Of a stretch of DNA of 23,882 nt, positions 1 through 6,732 are shown piece by piece. The DNA is taken from assembly GCA_039029915.1 (NCBI GenBank), contig JBCCFD010000072.1:1-23882 (forward strand), written 5' to 3'. Origin of the DNA: QQUD01 sp039029915. GTDB lineage: Bacteria > Chloroflexota > Anaerolineae > Promineifilales > Promineifilaceae. Each line of letters starts with the position of its first letter. Within the stretch, counting starts at the first letter, position 1. A program made the translations under genes and the position numbers. The notes under the pieces are model-generated. The model made no database searches. It worked only from the letters and a program-made list of their open reading frames with translations, and was not told where the DNA came from.

Positions 1-1
1 C

Positions 2-718
2 AATGACAGCATTGCTACAACCGTTGTTCAACAAAACGCAACTCAGCTACTTGCTTACAATGGTTTCACCACAGGTGCGACAGAACCAGTCATGCCACTG
101 GTACAAGCGAACAACTTTAATTTCGTTACTGGTATCCAAATTCAAAATACTGGGAACACAAACACGAGCGTAACCGTTTCTTACGTTGCAGGTTCTGCTG
201 GTTCAAACTGTACAGAAACCGCCTCTATTGCAGCAGGCGCATCTGAAACTTTTGCATTGAGCTCAAGCTGTACCGGAATCGGTGGCGCAACCTTCGTGGG
301 TGCGGCGTCAGTTACCAATAACTCAAACAACCAACCGTTGGCTGCTATTGTTAACCAAACAAACCTCGGCGACTCTGGTTCTGCTTATAATGCGATTGAT
401 TCAGCATCAGCGACCGGTACCGTTAGCTTCCCATTGATTATGCAAGCTAACTTTGGGTTCTTCACCGGTTTCAATGTTATGAACGTTGGCAATAGCGCAG
501 CATCTGTTAACTGTACGTTCAGTGGTTCAGGTGGCCCAGCTAACTTCACCCAAAGCATTGCTGCTGGCTCAGTTTACACTGCAGTTCAAGGTGGTGCAGG
601 TCAGTATGTTGGTAGTGCAACGTGTACCGCTTCTGGTGGATCACTCGTTGGTGTTGCGAATGAGCTTGGCCCAGCTGGTGGAGACACATTCTTCGCTTAC
701 GGTGGTTTCAACCAATAA
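2..718 (+). CDS. Secreted/surface repeat protein, 5'-truncated by window edge
   Basis: The frame is open from base 2 to the stop at 716-718, so this is the C-terminal part (238 residues) of a longer protein. The first internal ATG, at 92, is not a start, because upstream codons continue the same repeat. Two homologous units of about 112 residues can be aligned: one from the segment starting MPLVQANNF (base 92), the other from FPLIMQANF (base 428). Each then has F-x-TG, an N-x-GN turn, SIAAG and a closing FVG/YVG block. The end of a third unit lies before base 92. Composition is rich in Ser, Thr, Asn, Gly and Ala with a few Cys and almost no Lys, typical of exported beta-rich proteins. The role is unknown; surface or extracellular location is inferred from composition, since the signal peptide is outside the window. 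A strong terminator follows 23 bases after the stop. Confidence 0.85.
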   Translation, partial: NDSIATTVVQQNATQLLAYNGFTTGATEPVMPLVQANNFNFVTGIQIQNTGNTNTSVTVSYVAGSAGSNCTETASIAAGASETFALSSSCTGIGGATFVGAASVTNNSNNQPLAAIVNQTNLGDSGSAYNAIDSASATGTVSFPLIMQANFGFFTGFNVMNVGNSAASVNCTFSGSGGPANFTQSIAAGSVYTAVQGGAGQYVGSATCTASGGSLVGVANELGPAGGDTFFAYGGFNQ

Positions 719-740
719 TCACTAATTTTTAGACATTGAG

Positions 741-780
741 TGAGGGGCAACCTTTCAAAAGGTTGCCCCTCATTTTTTTT
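741..780 (+). terminator. Rho-independent terminator of the repeat-protein gene
   Basis: A perfect inverted repeat pairs 741-755 with 758-772 (realistically 14 bp with a four-base loop). It is GC-rich at the base and followed directly by eight T at 773-780. It sits 23 bases after the stop codon of the upstream gene. Confidence 0.95.
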
Positions 781-862
781 ACCTCAGTAATTAACAAATT
801 TTAGGAACAAACAGTTCTAGAAATTTTCTGTTAATTACATCACTCAAATCAATTTAATATTT

Positions 863-1483
863 ATGGATACAATTAGTAAAAATCCCATCTTCGTATTCAT
901 CCTACTCACAATTTCAATCATTTTTTCAATTAGCTGTAATTCAACCCCTCCATCAGACTCATCACCCACACCTATCCCAGCAACACCCGTAGAAGATAAT
1001 GGCTCTGGTGATTCCGGAGGATATCCACCTGCAAATGGGGGGTATCCAGAAGCGGCATTGGATGGCAGTGGCTATGTTGGCCAAACCGCAAACCCGGATC
1101 TATTGGACGCCCCTCCTTCACCAGAGTTTGATGCGCCGTCCCCAGCAAGCGGGGGGGCAGTAACAGGGATATTGGTTCGAGAGTTCGTAGGCGAAGGATA
1201 CATGCCTTTAACGCCAGGAGGCTTGTTTTTAGGCAGAATTGTTTATGATAGCAATGGTGAACCAGCATTATTCCGTCGCGGAGATGACGCACCTCAAGCT
1301 CAAATATTGCAAACTGGGGTCTTTATTTTTAATAACGTTCCCCCTGATTCATATGCTGTTATTATTGACGTTGGATTTGCACAGTTCCCTTTAGTTGATG
1401 AAAACAATGAACAAATCGTTGTGACAGTAACAGAAGGGGAGGTCATCAATTTGGAGCAAATTTTTGTGGATTTACCTGAATAA
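863..1483 (+). CDS. Small lipoprotein with Pro/Gly-rich linker and beta-sandwich-like domain
   Basis: The 206-residue product starts with a short charged end, then a hydrophobic stretch (about residues 8-24) ending in SISC. This is a plausible lipobox with Cys26 as the lipid-modified residue, although Ser rather than Leu at -3 is atypical. Residues 27-100 are a low-complexity linker rich in Pro, Ser, Gly and Tyr. The last 100 residues have the rhythm of a carboxypeptidase-regulatory-like beta-sandwich: GAVTGILV, GRIVYDSNGEP, then GVFIFNNVPPDSYAVIIDVG. The domain call is by eye and only suggestive. The likely location is the outer face of the cytoplasmic membrane. No strong Shine-Dalgarno site precedes the ATG. 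The gene lies between a terminator upstream and a structured repeat downstream, so it is probably monocistronic. Function unknown. Confidence 0.8.
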   Translation: MDTISKNPIFVFILLTISIIFSISCNSTPPSDSSPTPIPATPVEDNGSGDSGGYPPANGGYPEAALDGSGYVGQTANPDLLDAPPSPEFDAPSPASGGAVTGILVREFVGEGYMPLTPGGLFLGRIVYDSNGEPALFRRGDDAPQAQILQTGVFIFNNVPPDSYAVIIDVGFAQFPLVDENNEQIVVTVTEGEVINLEQIFVDLPE

Positions 1484-1514
1484 GCTCCAATTGCTTGACA
1501 TCAACCTAGATTGT

Positions 1515-1665
1515 GTGAAAACCAAAAAGTATCTTGAAAAAGAATTACCGGAGTTTTGGTTTTCACCGACTAAATTTCACATTCGAGAACGATTTTATCT
1601 CAAGCTTTTTTGTGAAATTTACATAAACCATAACGCGCATCTTGAAAAAGATAGCGCGTTTTTTT
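1515..1665. repeat. Structured palindromic repeat, copy A (three hairpins)
   Basis: Hairpin 1 pairs 1515-1527 with 1554-1566 (13 bp, perfect). Its loop carries AGTATCTTGAAAAAGAAT, which can itself form TCTT-GAAA-AAGA. Hairpin 2 pairs 1571-1580 with 1612-1621 (10 bp, perfect), with a loop containing the reverse-oriented TCTCAAG core. Hairpin 3 pairs 1632-1643 with 1648-1660 around a GAAA loop and again carries ATCTTGAAA. Copy B at 14469-14635 has the same order, loops and junctions (CCGA-TAAATTTCAC, GTGA-ATTTACATAA) but different stems, which remain paired. Whether it acts as DNA or RNA is not known. Confidence 0.75.
1632..1665 (+). terminator. Rho-independent terminator (hairpin 3 of repeat A)
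   Basis: AACGCGCATCTT pairs with AAGAT-A-GCGCGTT, with one bulged A and a GAAA loop. The T-run follows immediately: the arm ends in TT at 1659-1660 and T continues to 1665. It would end transcription from the lipoprotein gene and insulate the sat-like gene. It is also the third hairpin of repeat A. Confidence 0.85.
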
Positions 1666-1849
1666 ATTCGACTTTAACGTAACTCAGCCTTTAAGGATGT
1701 CTGGTTAAATTAATCACCAACCAGGGTGACTCAAATTACCACTTGAAATCAGCAGTTTGTTAAAGAACCTCATCCTAAAAATATACTTTCTCGCTATACA
1801 GGTTCAGGCATTGTCCCATTACAATGATGACACTTAGGAGCAACACGTC

Positions 1850-3022
1850 ATGATCCAAACGGCTGAATTACTTTCGGTAACGGGTTTATCCCAAAAAGCC
1901 ACAAGCCCTCTTCCAACAAAGGAAAATCAGCTGGTTAATCGTTTACTGAAGGGAAGTACGCGATTAGCCGTTAAAGAACGCACTCAAAAGATGCTGCATC
2001 TTGATTTGAGCCCACTTGACGTCGCAAAGCTTTTGTTAATCACACATGGAGCGCTTTCTCCATTAACTGGCTTTATGAACCATGAAGACTATGAGTCTGT
2101 GCTTTTTGATATGCGGCTTTCTGATGGATCCGTTTGGGGGCTACCCATTACGTTGACGGTTGATGAAGAAACGGCCGTTTCTATCAAAGTTGGACAAGAG
2201 GTGGCGCTGTGTGAAAACGGCCGTGTTTTAGCCGTCATCGAAGTCGCCGACAAATTCAACATCGACAAATTACAAGAAGCTGCTCTCCTTTACCAGACAA
2301 CAGACGAATCACACAGTGGTGTTCAGCAGGTAAACGCTCAATCAAACATCGCCATTGGGGGCGACATCTGGGCGATAGACATGCCTTCAGTAACCCACGA
2401 TTTTTACAGCATTCAATTTACCCCAGCCCAAACAAGGCGAATGTTTGCACGCCGTGGCTGGCGAAACATTGTTGGGTATCATCCCAGCTCCCCAATCTTT
2501 AGAACAGATGAGTACATCCAAAAAACAGCCTTAGAGCTTGTAGATGGTTTATTCATTTTGCACCCAATTAATCCACCAACAGCTGATAACTTTTCATCCA
2601 AAACAAGTTTATTAACTTATCAAAAAATATTAGGTAACTACTACCCCTCACAAAATGTCCTCCTAGGCGTTTACTCAGGGTTCCTGCACAATGGCGGCCC
2701 GCGTTCTTTGTTGCTGTGTGCTCAAATCCACAAAAATTACGGATGCACCCATTTCATCGTTAGTGAAGCAAAAATGAAAAAAAACAAACTTGTTTTTGAA
2801 AACTTTACAAATGAAGAATTAGGGATTATTATCATGCAGTTTGACACAACCTACTTCTGCGCAAAATGCGACATGATTGTAAGTCAAAAAACTTGTCCAC
2901 ACGGTGACAAAGCCGCAATTTACTATTCCAACACTGATGTAAAACACCTGATTGACACTGAGAAAGAGCCTGAATCGGTTTTTATTCGGCCCGAGGTCTC
3001 AGCCCTGTTGCGTCAAGCCTAA
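1850..3022 (+). CDS. ATP-sulfurylase homologue with degenerate active site (probable pseudoenzyme)
   Basis: At 390 residues it has the length and layout of bacterial single-domain ATP sulfurylase (sulfate adenylyltransferase). It keeps HGALSPLTGFM near 66-76, EYIQKTALE after the motif site, GGPR at 282-285, KNYGCTHFIV at 295-304, a zinc-ribbon-like set C337, C340, C349, H351, and a C-terminal F-x-RPEV. The catalytic motif FQTRNPxHRxHE reads Y210-HPSSPIFRTDE-221: the Gln, Thr, Arg, Asn and both His are replaced. The second nucleotide motif GRDHAG reads SEAKMK (305-310). From known sulfurylase chemistry, it should not make APS. The frame is intact for 1.17 kb and contains two ACGGCCGT sites like its neighbours, so it looks maintained. 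It may be a regulatory or structural partner of the intact enzyme downstream, or have a new activity. AGGAG lies nine bases before the ATG. Confidence 0.9.
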   Translation: MIQTAELLSVTGLSQKATSPLPTKENQLVNRLLKGSTRLAVKERTQKMLHLDLSPLDVAKLLLITHGALSPLTGFMNHEDYESVLFDMRLSDGSVWGLPITLTVDEETAVSIKVGQEVALCENGRVLAVIEVADKFNIDKLQEAALLYQTTDESHSGVQQVNAQSNIAIGGDIWAIDMPSVTHDFYSIQFTPAQTRRMFARRGWRNIVGYHPSSPIFRTDEYIQKTALELVDGLFILHPINPPTADNFSSKTSLLTYQKILGNYYPSQNVLLGVYSGFLHNGGPRSLLLCAQIHKNYGCTHFIVSEAKMKKNKLVFENFTNEELGIIIMQFDTTYFCAKCDMIVSQKTCPHGDKAAIYYSNTDVKHLIDTEKEPESVFIRPEVSALLRQA

Positions 3023-3316
3023 TTGTGCGTAACTGCTGTTGTAAGGATTTAACATTACTGTGGAACTTCTGAACCTGACCATTTCCCAGCAATGTACATT
3101 ATAAAAAATATACGCTTTTTGTTTCACCAAACTGATCTTTAACGGTTAGTCTTGGCGAATAACTCATCCTAAACAACTGGAATCTTTTAGGTAAGCGGAA
3201 GGAAATCTGCTCAGTTTATTTCAAAATCCATTTTCCGTTCACATTATTCTTGTTCTGATGGGCTGCGTTGAGCCATAAAGCGTTTTATTTGCCATGAAAA
3301 AAACAAGGAGTCTAAA
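3023..3316 (+). promoter_or_regulatory. Long leader/promoter region of the sat-cysC fusion gene
   Basis: This 294-base gap has no convincing gene. A possible promoter is CTGACC at 3075-3080, 17 bases, then ATTATA at 3098-3103. After it lie several small inverted repeats: CCTAAA 3168-3173 with TTTAGG 3186-3191, CGGAA near 3196 with TTCCG near 3236, and GGCT/AGCC around 3260-3275. It matches no SAM or other riboswitch consensus that I recognise. An eight-codon ORF (ATG 3294, stop 3318-3320) overlaps the TTG start of the next gene. The regulatory role is inferred only. Confidence 0.35.
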
Positions 3317-5044
3317 TTGATTGCTGTAAACAAAAAACAAAAACTAATTCCCCCTTATGGAGGAGAACTTGTCAACCTGCTTGTACCGCAAGAAGCGGTG
3401 GCTGAGTTATCTGAGCACGCCAGCCGTCTACCATCCATTCGTCTTTCTGCCCGCAACATGCATGATCTAGAATTGATTGCAGTTGGGGCATTTTCGCCTT
3501 TAACTCAATTTATGGGTCAAGCTGACTATCAGAGCGTTTTGGATAATTTACGCTTAACAAATGGTCATGTCTTCCCAATGCCAATCACTTTACCTATCGA
3601 TGATGATGTTGAGGTAGAAATTGGCCAGGAAGTCTCACTTCGTAGCCCCAACAACGATTTGTTAGCTGTCATGACAATTGAAGAAATCTACGATTGGGAT
3701 ATTGAAGAAGTTGCCGTCAAAGCATTCGGCAAAAACGATCTTCGCCATCCAATTGTGGCTGAAATGCACCGCTGGGGAAAACGAAATATCGCTGGTCCCA
3801 TCAAAATGATCCAGCTCCCTCCACATTTTGACTTTAAAGGTATTCGCCTAACACCTGCTGAAACACGCGAACGCCTAGAAGCATACGGTTACGAAAACGT
3901 TGTTGCCTTCCAAACTCGCAACCCAATGCACCGTGTCCATGAAGAACTCACCAAACGCGCGATTGCTGAACGAAACGCGGTTCTCTTGTTACACCCAGTT
4001 GTAGGCATGACAAAACCGGGCGATGTTGATTATTTTACTCGCGTACGCACCTATAAGGCATTGTCACAACATTACTATGAATCAGACCGAATTCTCCTTT
4101 CTTTATTGCCTTTAGCAATGCGGATGGGTGGCCCTCGCGAAGCGTTATGGCACGCGATTATTCGCCGTAACTATGGCGCCAACCACTTAATTGTTGGTCG
4201 TGACCACGCCGGTCCGGGTAAAGATTCAGAAGGCCAACCTTTTTACGGTCCATATGACGCCCAAGATTTGGTTGAAAAATACAGCGATGAAATTGGCGTA
4301 ACCGTTGTGCCTTTCCGCATGTTGGTTTACCTTCCAGATGAATCACGTTACGAAGAAATTGACAAAGTCACTCCCGAAATGAACACCGCTAGCATCTCTG
4401 GCACCCAAGTTCGTGAAGAGTATTTACACAAAGGGCAGAAACTCCCAACTTGGTTTACACGCACGGAAGTGGCGAACATTTTGTCTGAAACGTATCCAGC
4501 CCGCCATCGTCAAGGCATGTGCGTTTGGTTTACAGGGTTACACAACGCGGGTAAATCAACGACAGCCGCCGTTTTGGCTACCCTGCTTCAAGAACACGGC
4601 CGTCAAGTCACCTTACTTGATGGGGATGTCGTTCGTACCCACTTCTCAGAAGGCTTAGGCTACTCGAAAGAAGATCGAGATGACCATGTTCGCCGTATGG
4701 GGTATGTCGCTTCTGAAATCGTACGCCACGGTGGTGTCGCAGTTTGTGCTGCTGTGAGCCCTTATCGCGCAACGCGAAATGATGTACGCGGTACGATGAG
4801 CAATGAGCATTACATCGAAATTTTTGTCGATACACCGCTCGAAGTTTGCGAAAGTCGCGACACAAAAGGTCTTTATGCGCAAGCTCGCAAAGGGGAAATC
4901 CAAAACTTTACTGGCATCGATGCCCCTTATGAAGCCCCGCAAAATCCCGAAATCCAATTGGACACAGTTGCTAATTCTGCTGAAGAAAATGCCCAAAAGA
5001 TTGTGTCATTTTTGGCTGAAAAAGGGTTCATACTTAATTTTTAG
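3317..5044 (+). CDS. sat/cysC: Bifunctional ATP sulfurylase / APS kinase (Sat-CysC fusion)
   Basis: The 575-residue protein would make APS from ATP and sulfate, then PAPS from APS and ATP, in the cytoplasm. The sulfurylase half (about 1-390) has all the signature motifs: QTRNPMHRVHE at 199-209, GGPR at 271-274, GRDHAG at 294-299, GPYDAQ at 311-316 and the SGTQVREEYL segment at 361-370. The kinase half (about 400-575) has a P-loop GLHNAGKST at 407-415 (the usual Ser-Gly is replaced by His-Asn, while GKS is intact), DGD at 435-437, SPYR at 481-484 and the lid GEIQNFTGIDAPYE. Fusions in this order are known in several bacteria. The start is TTG at 3317, chosen because AAGGAG (3305-3310) lies six bases upstream. 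It sits between a sulfurylase-like pseudoenzyme and a second APS kinase. Confidence 0.96.
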   Translation: MIAVNKKQKLIPPYGGELVNLLVPQEAVAELSEHASRLPSIRLSARNMHDLELIAVGAFSPLTQFMGQADYQSVLDNLRLTNGHVFPMPITLPIDDDVEVEIGQEVSLRSPNNDLLAVMTIEEIYDWDIEEVAVKAFGKNDLRHPIVAEMHRWGKRNIAGPIKMIQLPPHFDFKGIRLTPAETRERLEAYGYENVVAFQTRNPMHRVHEELTKRAIAERNAVLLLHPVVGMTKPGDVDYFTRVRTYKALSQHYYESDRILLSLLPLAMRMGGPREALWHAIIRRNYGANHLIVGRDHAGPGKDSEGQPFYGPYDAQDLVEKYSDEIGVTVVPFRMLVYLPDESRYEEIDKVTPEMNTASISGTQVREEYLHKGQKLPTWFTRTEVANILSETYPARHRQGMCVWFTGLHNAGKSTTAAVLATLLQEHGRQVTLLDGDVVRTHFSEGLGYSKEDRDDHVRRMGYVASEIVRHGGVAVCAAVSPYRATRNDVRGTMSNEHYIEIFVDTPLEVCESRDTKGLYAQARKGEIQNFTGIDAPYEAPQNPEIQLDTVANSAEENAQKIVSFLAEKGFILNF

Positions 5045-5157
5045 AAAAGATGAGGAGTTACGTATGCTGAGCTTGTTGATTGGTTAAGAAAATCAATTTG
5101 GAGGCTCAGCAACCGTTTGTTGCGTAAATCCTAAAGATAGTTGAGGTTTATTGAATA
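5045..5157 (+). promoter_or_regulatory. Intercistronic two-stage stem-loop before cysC
   Basis: TGCTGAGC (5065-5072) pairs with GCTCAGCA (5104-5111), and inside it TTGATT (5076-5081) pairs with AATCAA (5091-5096). The outer 3' arm overlaps the alternative stem GCAAC (5109-5113) with GTTGC (5119-5123), so the two folds exclude each other. A seven-codon ORF (ATG 5064, stop 5085-5087) with GAGGAG upstream sits on the 5' arm. There is no T-run. An attenuator-like role is possible but unproven. Confidence 0.3.
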
Positions 5158-5706
5158 ATGAGTGAACAACAAGGATTTGTACTTTGGATGACTGGTCTAT
5201 CAGGGGCCGGTAAAACGACGATTGCACTTGAGCTTTTCCGTCAATTGGAAAGCCGCAATCTTCGATTAGAACGTTTGGATGGCGACGTGGTTCGCGAGAG
5301 CTTGACCAAAGATCTCGGGTTTTCAGCTGAGGACCGCAAAACCAACATTGAACGCATCACGTTTGTGGCCAAGCTGCTGTCTCGCAACGGCGTCGGCTGT
5401 GTATGCTCGTTCATTTCTCCATACCAATCCGTTCGTGATCACGTCCGCGCCAATACAACCAACTTTTTGGAAGTATTTGTGAATGCACCGCTAGAGGTCG
5501 TGATTGACCGTGATGTGAAGGGGCTTTATAAAAAAGCAATTGCGGGAGAAATTCCTAACTTTACTGGCATCTCTGATCCTTTTGAAGCGCCAGAAAACCC
5601 TGATATTGAAGTACGCACTGACCAACAAACTGTTGAAGAAAGTGCCGCTTACATCATTCAACAATTGGAAGAGCGGGGCTTGATTCCTGTTGCTGAAGCA
5701 GCATAA
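5158..5706 (+). CDS. cysC: Stand-alone adenylylsulfate (APS) kinase
   Basis: At 182 residues it is of normal length for CysC, the cytoplasmic kinase that phosphorylates APS on its 3' hydroxyl to give PAPS. Visible are a canonical P-loop GLSGAGKTT (13-21), DGD (41-43), DLGFSAEDR (52-60), ISPYQ at 86-90 (usually ISPYR or ISPFR; the Arg is Gln here) and the lid GEIPNFTGISDPFEAPENP. It duplicates the kinase half of the fusion just upstream, which has a less canonical P-loop. This gene may therefore supply most of the kinase activity. It lies 113 bases after the fusion gene and before a terminator, consistent with one transcript. The ATG start gives MSEQQGF, a usual CysC beginning; the ribosome-binding site is weak. 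Confidence 0.95.
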   Translation: MSEQQGFVLWMTGLSGAGKTTIALELFRQLESRNLRLERLDGDVVRESLTKDLGFSAEDRKTNIERITFVAKLLSRNGVGCVCSFISPYQSVRDHVRANTTNFLEVFVNAPLEVVIDRDVKGLYKKAIAGEIPNFTGISDPFEAPENPDIEVRTDQQTVEESAAYIIQQLEERGLIPVAEAA

Positions 5707-5796
5707 GTGAATTGGTAATTGGTTACTGGTTATTAGGAGTTTAACTGACTACTAATTTCTATTTACTGAACACCAAACACAATCCCCAAAACGAGG

Positions 5797-5836
5797 ACCG
5801 TCATTTTAGGATACCCCTAACTTGGCGGTTTTTTTG
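5797..5836 (+). terminator. Rho-independent terminator after cysC
   Basis: An imperfect stem pairs 5797-5810 with 5816-5829 (ACCG...CGGT outside, TTAGG...CCTAA inside, two mismatches and a G-T pair). It closes a short loop and is followed by T through 5835. It ends the sulfate-activation cluster and separates it from prmC. Confidence 0.75.
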
Positions 5837-5860
5837 TTTTCGGGATACAGTGGTTGACTT

Positions 5861-6700
5861 ATGAAGATTGAAGATGCTTGGGAATACGGCCGTATTCACC
5901 TCCACCGTTCACCGACACCTGATCTTGATGCTCGGCTTCTTCTAGAGAATGTCCTCAATGTTTCCCATGCCTACCTCCTCACTCACCACAATCAACATCT
6001 AACACCAACCCAGCTTGAGGATTACAAAGCTAATCTTGCCCGGGCGGAAAAGCAGGAACCCATCCCCTACATTTTAGGCACGGCCGCTTTTTTTGATTTT
6101 GATCTCACCGTAACCCCAGATGTTTTAATTCCGCGTCCAGAAACCGAGGAACTCGTTGAATTGATTTTGCAATGGATCAAACAGCATCAAAGATACCGTC
6201 TGGTCGATGTGGGCACAGGCAGCGGCTGTATTCCTATTGCGATTGCTCGAAAATGTGAGCTGTGTGAGATAACGGCCGTTGATATTTCACCTCAAGCCCT
6301 CACCGTCGCCAAGCGCAACGCTAATCGTTTATCGCCCGAGCGTATTGATTTCTTACACGGTAGTTTGTTAGAAAATTTCGAGGAAAAAGTCGATGTCATT
6401 GTGGCAAACCTCCCCTATGTGACGGACGAGGAGTGGACACAGTTAGACGATGGGGTAAAATTGCACGAACCGGCATTAGCCCTCATCGGGGGGCGTGATG
6501 GGCTAACGTTGATACAAAAACTCCTTCAACAAGCCCAAAGGCGTCTAAACCCAAATGGGGCTATTTTTTTGGAGATTGGTTGGCAACAGGGAACAGCCGT
6601 TTCTGAGCTAAGCCAGACGTGCTTCACAAACGCCGTCATTACTGTACACAAAGATTATGCCAATCATGACCGTTTTGTGTCTATCCAGCTCAAAGATTGA
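5861..6700 (+). CDS. prmC: Peptide chain release factor N5-glutamine methyltransferase (PrmC/HemK)
   Basis: The 279-residue protein matches PrmC, which methylates the Gln of the GGQ motif in release factors RF1 and RF2 using S-adenosylmethionine. The N-terminal helical domain (about 1-75) includes the DARLLLENVL segment. Family landmarks then follow: PIPYILG (68-73), IPRPETEELVE (90-100), the SAM-binding loop DVGTGSG (116-122) and AVDISPQAL (139-147). The substrate-binding tetrapeptide, NPPY in most members, reads NLPY (183-186); the Asn and last Pro-Tyr that contact the glutamine are kept. It opens a compact plus-strand run. A TTG overlapping its stop (6697) is an alternative start for the next gene, but a later ATG is preferred. 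Confidence 0.93.
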   Translation: MKIEDAWEYGRIHLHRSPTPDLDARLLLENVLNVSHAYLLTHHNQHLTPTQLEDYKANLARAEKQEPIPYILGTAAFFDFDLTVTPDVLIPRPETEELVELILQWIKQHQRYRLVDVGTGSGCIPIAIARKCELCEITAVDISPQALTVAKRNANRLSPERIDFLHGSLLENFEEKVDVIVANLPYVTDEEWTQLDDGVKLHEPALALIGGRDGLTLIQKLLQQAQRRLNPNGAIFLEIGWQQGTAVSELSQTCFTNAVITVHKDYANHDRFVSIQLKD

Positions 6701-6732
6701 CATCATCTTTTGGAAGAAGAGAAAATCCAATC

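Larger units (their letters stand above)
1484..1849. other. Intergenic region with structured repeat A and sat-like leader
   Basis: This 366-base gap holds repeat element A (1515-1665), whose last hairpin is a terminator. The next ~180 bases show one weak hairpin (1701-1706 with 1719-1724) and a possible promoter: TTGTTA at 1757, then TATACT at 1782, with a 19-base spacer that is longer than ideal. AGGAG nine bases before the ATG at 1850 is the ribosome-binding site. An apparent 72-codon ORF over the repeat is not credible. Confidence 0.5.

Noticed and set aside
1464..1682. 72-codon plus-strand ORF after the lipoprotein gene
   Set aside because: It overlaps the lipoprotein end and runs through the hairpins of repeat A and its terminator; no ribosome-binding site and a structure-driven sequence.
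3294..3320. Eight-codon ORF overlapping the sat-cysC TTG start as a leader peptide
   Set aside because: Too short to judge, with no ribosome-binding site of its own; mentioned only as part of the leader.
4655..4996. Long antisense ORFs opposite sat-cysC and other genes
   Set aside because: They mirror codon structure of well-identified genes, lack ribosome-binding sites and encode nothing recognisable.
5101..5125. GCAACC-containing segment resembling part of a SAM-I riboswitch
   Set aside because: Only a few bases match; the conserved core helices and the k-turn of SAM-I are absent.
5707..5760. Short TTGGTAA-like direct repeats after cysC
   Set aside because: Imperfect and only two or three units; looks like low-complexity AT-rich spacer.
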